From contig JAGOOJ010000007.1 of assembly GCA_017992575.1 (NCBI GenBank), forward strand, positions 1 to 21,343: a stretch of DNA of 21,343 bases, read 5' to 3'. Both the position numbers and the translations under genes were made by a program. The stretch comes from Candidatus Moraniibacteriota bacterium (GTDB lineage Bacteria > Patescibacteriota > Minisyncoccia > Moranbacterales > UBA1568). A model generated the notes under the pieces. The model was given only the letters and a program-made list of their open reading frames with translations, had not been told where the DNA came from and searched no databases. Below, piece by piece: positions 7,325 through 14,011 of this stretch. Each line of letters opens with the position of its first letter. The first letter of the stretch is position 1.

Positions 7325-7630
7325 ATGAAAATCAAGAAAGGCGACAAGGTACAGGTCATGGCTGGCAAGGACCGCGGGAAGCAGGGCGAAGTATTGCTCG
7401 TGTTGCCCGAAGCGGAGAAAGTCGTGGTCAAGGGAGCGAATATGATGAAGCGTCACGTACGTGCCCGTCGCGACGGTGAAAAAGGGGAACGGATTGAAAA
7501 GGAAGCCCCAATTCATGTCTCGAATGTGATGGTGGTGTGTCCTCATACCGGAAAACCAACTCGTATTGGATACAAGGTTGAAGGGGGCGAAAAAATTCGA
7601 ATGAGTAAGCGAGCCAACAAGGCCCTCTAG
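7325..7630 (+). CDS. rplX: 50S ribosomal protein L24
   Basis: L24 initiates 50S assembly. The 101-residue product starts with the KOW motif (MKIKKGDKVQVMAGKDRGKQGEV) and has the later CPHTGKPTRIGYKVEGGEKIR segment, matching the family in length and order. It begins 20 bases after rplN in TTTATG context without a Shine-Dalgarno site. Confidence 0.96.
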   Translation: MKIKKGDKVQVMAGKDRGKQGEVLLVLPEAEKVVVKGANMMKRHVRARRDGEKGERIEKEAPIHVSNVMVVCPHTGKPTRIGYKVEGGEKIRMSKRANKAL

Positions 7631-7646
7631 GCCCAATGAATATACT

Positions 7647-8210
7647 ATGAAAACTCCGAGCGTTAAGACAACCTATACCGATAAGGCCATTCCGGCTCTT
7701 ATGAAAGAGCTTTCGATTACTAATCGTATGGCTTTGCCTCGTATTGCCAAAGTGGTGGTCAATGTGGGTATTGGTAAGATTTTAAAAGACCAGAAGCGTG
7801 TTGATGAAGTGGTGGCATCGCTTGAAGCTATTACCGGGCAGAAGGTACTTTTGACCAAAGCCAGGAAGGCTATCGCTGGATTTAAGATTCGTGAGGACTT
7901 GGAGATTGGAGCTCGAACAACTCTTCACGGAAAGCGTATGTGGGATTTTCTGGATCGATTATTTCTCATTGCATTGCCACGTGTTCGTGACTTTCAGGGA
8001 GTGACGATCAAGGCGGTTGACCACAGTGGTAACCTCAACCTCGGTATTAAGGACCACACTATTTTTTCAGAAATCGTTCCGGAAAAAGTACAACACATTT
8101 TTAGTTTTCAGGTAAACGTAGTAACGACGTCCAAGAACGCCGATGAAGGACGAGTGTTGTTCCGCTCCCTCGGTGTACCATTTCAGCAGAGTGACACTAA
8201 CGATAAATAA
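7647..8210 (+). CDS. rplE: 50S ribosomal protein L5
   Basis: L5 binds 5S rRNA and contacts P-site tRNA. The 187-residue product is close to the usual 179 with a short N-terminal extension. Recognisable parts are LPRIAKVVVNVGIGK (about residues 30-44), ITGQKVLLTKARKAIAGFKIRE and LPRVRDFQGV. The start is TACTATG, 16 bases after rplX. Confidence 0.97.
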   Translation: MKTPSVKTTYTDKAIPALMKELSITNRMALPRIAKVVVNVGIGKILKDQKRVDEVVASLEAITGQKVLLTKARKAIAGFKIREDLEIGARTTLHGKRMWDFLDRLFLIALPRVRDFQGVTIKAVDHSGNLNLGIKDHTIFSEIVPEKVQHIFSFQVNVVTTSKNADEGRVLFRSLGVPFQQSDTNDK

Positions 8211-8216
8211 AGTACT

Positions 8217-8402
8217 ATGGCCAAGACATCTACCCAAGCGAGAGCACTCAAGACACCGAAATTCTCTACCCGTATCGTGAGACGGTGTTGGAAGTGTGGT
8301 CGGAAGCGAGGATATTTGCGCCGGTATGACGTCTGTCGTATCTGCTTCCGTGAACTGGCCTCGACAGGCGAGATCCCGGGAGTCAAGAAGGCCTCCTGGT
8401 AA
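8217..8402 (+). CDS. rpsN: 30S ribosomal protein S14, zinc-binding type Z
   Basis: S14 sits in the 30S head. This is the short 61-residue zinc form: C24-x2-C27 and C40-x2-C43 bind the metal, within RRCWKCGRKRGYLRRYDVCR. It ends GVKKASW as most type Z proteins do. It begins six bases after rplE in TACTATG context. Confidence 0.97.
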   Translation: MAKTSTQARALKTPKFSTRIVRRCWKCGRKRGYLRRYDVCRICFRELASTGEIPGVKKASW

Positions 8403-8417
8403 GAGGACAGCTACACT

Positions 8418-8507
8418 AGCTTCTTAGCTTCACTAGCGTATTAGAAATAATGGCTGATGAAATTAGGAAGCTAAGGAAGCTACAAGCTAACGAAGCTAAT
8501 GAAGCTA
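8418..8507 (+). repeat. Inverted and tandem GAAGCTA repeats ahead of rpsH
   Basis: TAGCTTCTTAGCTTC (8418-8432) can pair with GAAGCTAAGGAAGCTA (8467-8482), leaving one bulged G. The 3' arm begins a run of GAAGCTA-like units at 8467, 8476, 8483 (CAAGCTA), 8492 and 8501, spaced 7-9 bases. The stretch happens to be open in the rpsH frame from ATG 8450, but its low-complexity translation is not part of S8. It occupies the rpsN-rpsH spacer and could be a leader structure or a small repeat insertion. Confidence 0.7.
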
Positions 8508-8515
8508 TAGAAACT

Positions 8516-8920
8516 ATGTTGGATCCAATCGCAGACATGTTAACAAGAATTCGCAACGCCCAGGCTGCAGGCAAGCCCTCGGTGTCTTTTCCTGTGTCAA
8601 AATTGAAACACGTGATTGCTCAAATTTTGGAACGAGAAGGATTTGTGGCGCGTGTGGAGAAGCAGGTTGACGGCGTGAAGGGGACACTGTGTGTTTGGCT
8701 GAAGTACACGCAAGTATCACAGACAAAAAAGGAGCCAGCCATTCAGGAAATCACACTTGTTTCCAAACAAGGATGTCGCGTATATGTGAAGAGTCATGAT
8801 GTGAAGAAAGTGAAAAATGGCTATGGGATTGCAATCGTTTCTACTTCTCAAGGCGTAATGACCGGAGGTGAAGCCTATGCCAAAGGTTTGGGCGGAGAAT
8901 ATTTATGCAAAGTCTGGTAA
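8516..8920 (+). CDS. rpsH: 30S ribosomal protein S8
   Basis: S8 is a primary 16S rRNA binder; in E. coli it represses the spc operon. From ATG 8516 the product is 134 residues, the usual length, starting MLDPIADMLTRIRNAQ. The frame is open to ATG 8450, but that would add 22 residues encoded by a GAAGCTA repeat tract, so the internal ATG (ACTATG) is chosen. The C-terminus has STSQGVMTGGEAYAKGLGG, the S8 signature. The repeat-bearing leader is where translational control could act, which is inference. Confidence 0.95.
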   Translation: MLDPIADMLTRIRNAQAAGKPSVSFPVSKLKHVIAQILEREGFVARVEKQVDGVKGTLCVWLKYTQVSQTKKEPAIQEITLVSKQGCRVYVKSHDVKKVKNGYGIAIVSTSQGVMTGGEAYAKGLGGEYLCKVW

Positions 8921-8935
8921 ATAAGCTGAATTATT

Positions 8936-9472
8936 ATGAGTAGAATTGGAAAAAAACCGGTAATAATCCCAAGCGGAGTCGAGGTCAGTCTCGACAAGCG
9001 AACGGTGAGTGTGAAGGGTCCGAAAGGAACACTCTTGTTCTCTCATCGTCGTGAAGTCAAAGTCGCCATTGAGACTGATACTATTACGGTGACTAAAGTT
9101 GGTGATGGCAAACAGGCACAAGCACTCTGGGGTACGACTGCCAAAACTATTGCGAATATGATTATTGGCGTCACCACTGGTTTTGAAAAAGCTTTGGAAT
9201 TGAACGGTGTCGGATACCGTATGAATCTTCAGGGAAAGAAATTGGTATTGGCTTTGGGGTTCTCCCATCCGGTAGAAATGATGCTCCCTGAGGGAGTTAT
9301 GGCCACTATTGAGGGAAACGTTATCAAAGTGACCGGATCAGATAAACAACAAGTGGGAGAATTTACTGCTGTCGTACGGAAATTGAAACCGGTAGAACCG
9401 TACAAAGGCAAGGGATTCCGGTATGTTGGTGAAATGGTCCGTCGTAAGGAAGGAAAGAAAGCCGCCGCCTAA
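8936..9472 (+). CDS. rplF: 50S ribosomal protein L6
   Basis: L6 lies near the factor-binding site of the 50S subunit. The 178-residue length is standard. It begins MSRIGKKPVIIPSGVEV, has the duplicated L6 fold with LELNGVGYRMNLQGKKLVLALGFSHPV in the middle, and ends with GKGFRYVGEMVRRKEGKK. The start (ATTATG) is preceded by ATAAGCT at 8921-8927 and not by a purine-rich site. Confidence 0.97.
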   Translation: MSRIGKKPVIIPSGVEVSLDKRTVSVKGPKGTLLFSHRREVKVAIETDTITVTKVGDGKQAQALWGTTAKTIANMIIGVTTGFEKALELNGVGYRMNLQGKKLVLALGFSHPVEMMLPEGVMATIEGNVIKVTGSDKQQVGEFTAVVRKLKPVEPYKGKGFRYVGEMVRRKEGKKAAA

Positions 9473-9492
9473 CAGCTATAAGCTCAAGTATT

Positions 9493-9849
9493 ATGTTGAA
9501 GCGAGAAGTAAAAAAAGTGAAACGATTTGAACGCAAGCGCCGTATCCGAGCGAAAGTTTCTGGTACCGGTGAATGTCCTCGCATCTCTGTTTTTCGGAGT
9601 TTGAAGAGTGTTTCTGTTCAGGCTATCGATGATACGTTGGGAAAGACGGTGGCGTGTGCCAAATTAGCTGATCTCGGAAAGAACCCGAAGAATACCGTGG
9701 AAAGTGCGACTGCTATCGGAACCCTCCTTGCAGAACAATTGCAAAAATTGGATATTAAACGGGCCGTTTTTGATCGTTCAGGATATCGGTATCATGGAAA
9801 AGTGAAGGCAGTAGCAGAGGCGCTTCGTGCTGGAAGTATCCAAATATAG
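9493..9849 (+). CDS. rplR: 50S ribosomal protein L18
   Basis: L18 joins 5S rRNA to the 50S subunit. The 118-residue product has the basic N-terminus RRIRAKVSGTGECPRISVFRS and the C-terminal signature FDRSGYRYHGKVKAVAEALR, in the expected order and length. The start is ATTATG, 20 bases after rplF, with ATAAGCT at 9478-9484. Confidence 0.97.
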   Translation: MLKREVKKVKRFERKRRIRAKVSGTGECPRISVFRSLKSVSVQAIDDTLGKTVACAKLADLGKNPKNTVESATAIGTLLAEQLQKLDIKRAVFDRSGYRYHGKVKAVAEALRAGSIQI

Positions 9850-9880
9850 TAACTGTAAGTGATTCGTACACTCTAAATTT

Positions 9881-10411
9881 ATGGCAAAGCAAGGAAAAAA
9901 AATGACGAGACGTGAGAAGCCTGAGTTTGATCAGAAGCTACTCAATTTGGCGCGTGTTACTCGCGTGGTCAAGGGTGGTCGTCGTTTTCGTTTTCGTGCG
10001 ACGCTTGTTATTGGGAATCGCAAAGGCAAGGTAGGTGTTGGTGTTGCCAAGGGATCTGATGTTTCTGATGCTATCAAAAAAGCGTATAATGATGCCAAGA
10101 AGAACATGATTACGGTGCAACTGGCAGGAGGAACACTGTCTCACGATGTGGCAGCAAAATTAGGAAGTGCTAGAGTACTGCTCAAGCCAGCTTCACTCGG
10201 ACGGGGAATTATTGCTGGAGGTGCAGTGCGTGCGGTGGTAGATTTGTTGGGAGTAAAGGATATTGTGTCCAAATCCCTCGGAGCTTCCAATTCGCTCAAT
10301 GTTGCTCGGGTAACTATCAAGGCCCTTCAAATGTTGAAGGCTCCTCGTGTTCCAAAAGCACCAAAAGAAACGACAGACGTTGTCAAAGAGGAAGTGGCCG
10401 TAACCGCCTAA
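9881..10411 (+). CDS. rpsE: 30S ribosomal protein S5
   Basis: S5 lies at the mRNA entry channel and influences decoding accuracy. The 176-residue product has the double-stranded RNA-binding-like domain (VVKGGRRFRFRATLVIGNRK then GVGVAKGSDVSDAI) and the C-terminal domain (KPASLGRGIIAGGAVRAVVD, then SKSLGASNSLNVARVTIKAL). About 20 residues of a Lys/Pro/Val-rich tail are added at the C-terminus. It is followed after 22 bases by rplO, leaving no room for rpmD. Confidence 0.97.
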   Translation: MAKQGKKMTRREKPEFDQKLLNLARVTRVVKGGRRFRFRATLVIGNRKGKVGVGVAKGSDVSDAIKKAYNDAKKNMITVQLAGGTLSHDVAAKLGSARVLLKPASLGRGIIAGGAVRAVVDLLGVKDIVSKSLGASNSLNVARVTIKALQMLKAPRVPKAPKETTDVVKEEVAVTA

Positions 10412-10433
10412 TGTTGGTTTTTAAAGCACGTGT

Positions 10434-10850
10434 ATGCAAATTCATGAATTGAAAGTGACTAAAAGAAAAGAACGCAAGCGTATTGGACGTGGCGGAAAAA
10501 CAGGGACAACTGCTGGCCGTGGTTCGAATGGTCAAAAATCTCGTTCCGGCGCTTCGGTAGACCCGCTCTTTGAGGGTGGTCGTTCGACACTGCTTGAGCG
10601 CATGAAAAAAGTGCGCGGGTTCAAATCGATTCATCCGAAGAAGCATACAGTAACTTTGGCGACGCTTGATCGTGTGCTGTCTTCTGGAGACGTGGTGACT
10701 CGGTCATTGCTCGTAGAAAAGCGTATCGTTGATAAGAAAGCGCTCCTGGAAGGAGTGAAGATTGTCGCTACGGGCACTCTCACAAAGAAACTTTCTCTCG
10801 GAGCCGATGTTTTGGCTTCGGAAATTGCCAAAAAGGCTTTTACTGCCTAG
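10434..10850 (+). CDS. rplO: 50S ribosomal protein L15
   Basis: L15 is a late-assembly 50S protein. The 138-residue product starts MQIHELKVTKRKERKRIGRG and contains the glycine-rich TAGRGSNGQKSRSG segment, then FEGGRSTLLERMKKVRGF. Length and layout match the family. It directly follows rpsE; the intervening L30 gene of the standard operon is absent. The start context is TGTATG without a Shine-Dalgarno site. Confidence 0.96.
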   Translation: MQIHELKVTKRKERKRIGRGGKTGTTAGRGSNGQKSRSGASVDPLFEGGRSTLLERMKKVRGFKSIHPKKHTVTLATLDRVLSSGDVVTRSLLVEKRIVDKKALLEGVKIVATGTLTKKLSLGADVLASEIAKKAFTA

Positions 10851-10895
10851 TATCTTGAGTATTCGTAGTAATCTGTCTTTTGGGGTGCGTTTCCC

Positions 10896-10924
10896 TGTAA
10901 AGCGCCTGCAAAGTGAGGTATACT
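10896..10924 (+). promoter_or_regulatory. Possible promoter for secY
   Basis: TATACT (10919-10924) lies 33 bases before the secY start, with a weak -35 (TGTAAA, 10896-10901) at 17 bases. The 107-base rplO-secY spacer is longer than neighbouring ones, which suits an internal promoter. The weak -35 keeps confidence low. Confidence 0.35.
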
Positions 10925-10957
10925 ATGTAGGCAGGGATCAGTACACAAAACATCTAC

Positions 10958-12229
10958 ATGAACGAAACTTTCTTCAATATCTGGAGAGTGCGGGAATTGA
11001 GAAATAAAATTCTTTTCATTCTCGCTCTTTTGGTTGTTTACCGTCTTATTGCTAATATTCCGCTTCCAGGAGTGGATGTTTTAGCGTTGAAGCGACTCTT
11101 TGAGGAAAATGCCTTCCTTGGACTGCTGAATATTTTTTCGGGGGGAGGATTATCCAATATTTCTATCGTTCTTCTGGGAGTAGCACCGTACATCACTGCT
11201 TCCATTATCATGCAGCTCATGACGACTCTGGTGCCGAGTTTGGAACGTCTGTATAAAGAAGAAGGGGAACAGGGGCGTCAGAAGTTCAATATGTGGACAC
11301 GCTGGTTGACGGTGCCACTGGCAGCGCTGCAGTCTTTTAGTATGCTTTCTTTGCTTCGTTCACAAAATATTTTGGGTGAAATCAGTCCGTTTACCATGAC
11401 AGTTATTATTGTGAGCGCCACTGCCGGTACTATTTTTCTCATGTGGCTTGGGGAGCTTATCACTGAAAAGGGATTGGGCAATGGTGTTTCTATGATTATC
11501 TTCGCCGGAATCGTTTCGAGCCTCCCTACTTCGTTATCTCGCTTTGTTTCAACATGGGATCCGTCTCAAATTTTTACGTACCTCATTTTTTTGCTATTGG
11601 CAGCGGTAACAGTGGCCGGTGTTATTTTCATCAACGAGGGCCAACGTACGGTACCGGTAGCCTATGCTAAACGGGTGCGTGGTGCCCAGGTGTACGGTGG
11701 ATCAGCCACTCATTTGCCACTCAAGGTCAATCAAGCTGGAGTTATTCCGATAATTTTTGCTGTGTCGATTATTTTGATTCCGACCATGATCGCGAACTTT
11801 CTGGCGCAGAGTGCCAATGTGAAAGTGGCGAGTATGGCGGTGAACGTCAGTGCTTTTTTGCAGGATACGTGGGTATACGGAATTGCCTATTTCGTGTTGG
11901 TCGTACTCTTCACGTATTTCTATACTGCCGTTGTTTTTGATCCGGTTAAAATTTCCGAGAACCTCCAGAAACAGGGAGGGTATATTCCAGGTATTCGACC
12001 GGGAGCCACGACTGCTGATTACCTGTATCATATTATCAACCGTATTACGCTCGCTGGATCGTTCTTTTTGGGAGCGATCGCTGTCTTGCCGTTTGTGGTT
12101 CAGGGGATGACTGGTATCCAGGCGTTTTCATTGGGGGGCGTGAGTATTCTCATCGTTGTGTCGGTTGTTCTGGAAACGGTGAAGCATATTCAGAGTCAGC
12201 TGACGATGCGTAGCTATGAAAGCTTTTAG
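10958..12229 (+). CDS. secY: Preprotein translocase subunit SecY
   Basis: SecY is the channel of the SecYEG protein export complex in the inner membrane. At 423 residues with ten hydrophobic segments expected, it has the normal size. The N-terminus has the SecY start ELRNKILFILALLVVYRLIANIPLPG; LGVAPYITASIIMQL (about residues 73-87), GLGNGVSMIIFAGI, and the C-terminal cytoplasmic GGYIPGIRPG-T motif are diagnostic. It ends the spc operon and is followed by adk and map, the common secY-adk-map order. Confidence 0.98.
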   Translation: MNETFFNIWRVRELRNKILFILALLVVYRLIANIPLPGVDVLALKRLFEENAFLGLLNIFSGGGLSNISIVLLGVAPYITASIIMQLMTTLVPSLERLYKEEGEQGRQKFNMWTRWLTVPLAALQSFSMLSLLRSQNILGEISPFTMTVIIVSATAGTIFLMWLGELITEKGLGNGVSMIIFAGIVSSLPTSLSRFVSTWDPSQIFTYLIFLLLAAVTVAGVIFINEGQRTVPVAYAKRVRGAQVYGGSATHLPLKVNQAGVIPIIFAVSIILIPTMIANFLAQSANVKVASMAVNVSAFLQDTWVYGIAYFVLVVLFTYFYTAVVFDPVKISENLQKQGGYIPGIRPGATTADYLYHIINRITLAGSFFLGAIAVLPFVVQGMTGIQAFSLGGVSILIVVSVVLETVKHIQSQLTMRSYESF

Positions 12230-12243
12230 GGAATGCCAAAGCT

Positions 12244-12339
12244 CAAATAACAAATGCCAAATCAAGCCAAAAGGACTCAATGTCAAAAAAGCAGAGTTTG
12301 AATATTTGGATTTCGGATTTGATTTGATATTTGACATTG
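12244..12339 (+). repeat. CAAAT-rich imperfect inverted repeat between secY and adk
   Basis: Bases 12244-12262 pair imperfectly with 12304-12321 (about 15 matches). Separately CAATGTCAAA (12278-12287) is a perfect inverted copy of TTTGACATTG (12330-12339). The whole 134-base spacer is AT-rich and built from CAAAT/ATTTG words. It looks like a small dispersed palindromic repeat, but copy number elsewhere cannot be judged from one window. A candidate adk promoter lies at its 3' edge. Confidence 0.55.
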
Positions 12340-12351
12340 GGATTTTAAAAT
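12324..12351 (+). promoter_or_regulatory. Possible promoter for adk-map
   Basis: TTGATA (12324-12329) and TAAAAT (12346-12351) are separated by 16 bases and lie just before adk, whose ATG is at 12364. Transcription would begin within a few bases of the start codon. It overlaps the right arm of the inverted repeat. Confidence 0.4.
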
Positions 12352-12363
12352 TAATGTAAAAAC

Positions 12364-13026
12364 ATGCCCCTCAAAGACACTTATATTCTTCTTGGTTCAG
12401 CAGGAAGTGGAAAAAGTACTCAGGCTGAACTTTTGAAAAGTTCGCTTCATTTGGCCCATATCGATATCGGTTCGGAATTGCGGGCGGTGGCTGCTCATGA
12501 TACCGAGCTCGGTCGTCAGGTAAATGAAATTATTCATGTGAAGCACGAGTTCGTTCCGGATGAAGTCGTATTGGCTGTGCTCACAGATGCTGTTCGTGCC
12601 GTACCGGAAACAGTCGGCCTCTTGATTGATGGGATTCCGCGACGCGAAAGTCAGATTGAAAAAGTGCTGGCCGTTTTACAGGAATCAGGACGAACACTGA
12701 ACAAACTCATTTTTCTCGATGTACCGGAAGCGGTTTCTGTTGAACGTATTTCCAAACGGTATGCCTGTGAAGGATGCAAACGAACTTATATCTTGGGTAA
12801 AAACCTGATTGATAGTGAGAAGCCGTGTCGTTATTGTGGAGGGCATATTGCCCAGCGAGCTGATGATACCGAAGAGGGAGTGCGGAAACGTCATCAGATT
12901 TTTCATCAGGAGACGCTTCCCGTCGTGAAATATTTCGAAGGAACTGGGCAACTGTTTCATGTCAATGGGAACCAAGAAACATACCAGGTATTCCGTCAGA
13001 TTCTTGATCGGGTTCGTCCTGAGTAA
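12364..13026 (+). CDS. adk: Adenylate kinase (nucleoside monophosphate kinase)
   Basis: The enzyme interconverts ATP + AMP and 2 ADP in the cytoplasm. The 220-residue length suits the long-LID type. Visible parts are the P-loop GSAGSGKST at residues 11-19, the AMP-site DGIPRR at 89-94, a zinc-binding LID with C135-x2-C138 and C155-x2-C158, and the QRADDTEEGVRKR arginine block. Two sites deviate from the family: GKST replaces the usual GKGT, and HIDIGSELR stands where HISTGDMLR is typical. Specificity could differ slightly, but the secY-adk-map context supports adenylate kinase. It ends two bases before map. Confidence 0.9.
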   Translation: MPLKDTYILLGSAGSGKSTQAELLKSSLHLAHIDIGSELRAVAAHDTELGRQVNEIIHVKHEFVPDEVVLAVLTDAVRAVPETVGLLIDGIPRRESQIEKVLAVLQESGRTLNKLIFLDVPEAVSVERISKRYACEGCKRTYILGKNLIDSEKPCRYCGGHIAQRADDTEEGVRKRHQIFHQETLPVVKYFEGTGQLFHVNGNQETYQVFRQILDRVRPE

Positions 13027-13028
13027 AT

Positions 13029-13802
13029 ATGGCACACCAGTGGATCAAAACTGAAGAGGAGATACACCGTCTACGCGAATCGTGTCAGCGTTTGGCGCGT
13101 GTTTTGGATGAAGTGATGAAGAGTGTGACGGTTGGCATGACAACATGGGATATCGATGTTTTGGCCGAGCGCCTCATCAGAGAAGCTGGAGGAATTCCGA
13201 TTTTTAAGGGGTATAATGCTGGGCCAGGGCGTCCTTTTCCAGCTAGCCTCTGTGTTTCTCTGAATAATGAAGTGGTACACGGAATTCCTCTCAAAGAACG
13301 AACCCTCAAAGATGGCGATCTTTTGAAGTTGGATATTGGAATGCGCTTCGAGGGGATGGTATCAGATATGGCGCGTACCATGGCTGTGGGAACAGTTTCA
13401 AAGGAGGCACAACGGTTGATGGATGTGACTAGAGAGAGTCTGAAGCGAGGAATAGCCACCATGCGTTCTGGGGTACCAATGTCACAGTATGCGCATGCGG
13501 TTCAGAAATACGTTGAAGCAGAGGGTTTCTCAGTGGTTCGTGATTTGGTTGGTCATGGCGTAGGGCATGAGCTCCATGAAGATCCGCAGGTCCCAAACTA
13601 TGTCTCGCGTCACATGCGCGATTTTATTCTGGAAACAGGTATGACTCTCGCCTTGGAGCCGATGATCAATGCCGGAACATTCCAGGTAGATATTGCTCCT
13701 GATGACTGGACGTTTATTACAGCCGATGGCAAACTCTCGGCACATTTCGAGGATACGGTGGTGATTACGGAAAATGGCGCGGAGATTTTGACACGGGTAT
13801 AA
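13029..13802 (+). CDS. map: Type I methionine aminopeptidase
   Basis: MetAP removes the initiator methionine from nascent proteins. The 257-residue product is the short bacterial type Ia. All five metal ligands are present: D102, D113, H176, E210 and E241, along with the conserved H84 in the substrate pocket and the GHGVGHELHEDP segment. It begins two bases after the adk stop, so the two are surely co-transcribed and possibly translationally coupled. infA, which often follows map, is absent here. Confidence 0.97.
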   Translation: MAHQWIKTEEEIHRLRESCQRLARVLDEVMKSVTVGMTTWDIDVLAERLIREAGGIPIFKGYNAGPGRPFPASLCVSLNNEVVHGIPLKERTLKDGDLLKLDIGMRFEGMVSDMARTMAVGTVSKEAQRLMDVTRESLKRGIATMRSGVPMSQYAHAVQKYVEAEGFSVVRDLVGHGVGHELHEDPQVPNYVSRHMRDFILETGMTLALEPMINAGTFQVDIAPDDWTFITADGKLSAHFEDTVVITENGAEILTRV

Positions 13803-13804
13803 AG

Positions 13805-14005
13805 AAAATTATACAAAAAATATTCCTTTTCCTTCCCTTTCGTTCCGGCGAACATTTCCGACTCTCCGCCAGCTGGCGGATCGCCGAACAGGGGACTGTC
13901 TAGTCGAAACCATCCTGCCTACGTCCGACTGTTGCCAGCACGCTCATCGCAAATGTGACCGCTGGGAACCCGGAGTTCAGAAAAGAAACATCTTTGTATA
14001 ATTTT
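13805..14005 (+). other. Structured GC-rich element with 13-bp terminal inverted repeats
   Basis: AAAATTATACAAA (13805-13817) is perfectly inverted as TTTGTATAATTTT (13993-14005). The core 13841-13980 is 61% GC by hand count (85 of 140), against 9 of 40 in the first 40 bases (13801-13840). Inside are several stems: GTTCCGGCGA (13842-13851) with TCGCCGAAC (13881-13889, one bulge) enclosing the palindrome CCGCCAGCTGGCGG (13866-13879); AGTCG (13902-13906) with CGACT (13926-13930); and GTTGCCAGC (13931-13939) with GCTGGGAAC (13961-13969, one mismatch). No protein frame fits. It may be a small non-autonomous mobile element or a structured RNA. No clear target duplication is seen. Confidence 0.6.
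13976..14002 (+). promoter_or_regulatory. Possible promoter for ruvX
   Basis: TATAAT (13997-14002) lies nine bases before the ATG at 14012, with TTCAGA (13976-13981) upstream at a short 15-base spacing. If used, the transcript would start almost at the ATG and be leaderless. The -10 is part of the right terminal inverted repeat of the upstream element. Confidence 0.4.
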
Positions 14006-14011
14006 TCCCTT

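Noticed and set aside
8450..8515. 22-residue N-terminal extension of S8
   Set aside because: The residues come from GAAGCTA repeats and the canonical S8 start MLDPIADML begins at 8516 in ACTATG context.
10925..10930. Minimal start-stop ATG-TAG upstream of secY in TACTATG context
   Set aside because: It overlaps the region just after a possible -10 box and would probably lie outside the transcript; too short to judge.
13902..13912. Minus-strand GGTTTCGACT resembling the 5' region of tmRNA
   Set aside because: No tRNA-like acceptor half, no CCA end and no tag peptide frame are found nearby, so the match is probably chance.
13955..14011. Upstream ATG for ruvX
   Set aside because: The 19 extra residues derive from the structured element, and the TATAAT box at 13997 lies after that ATG.
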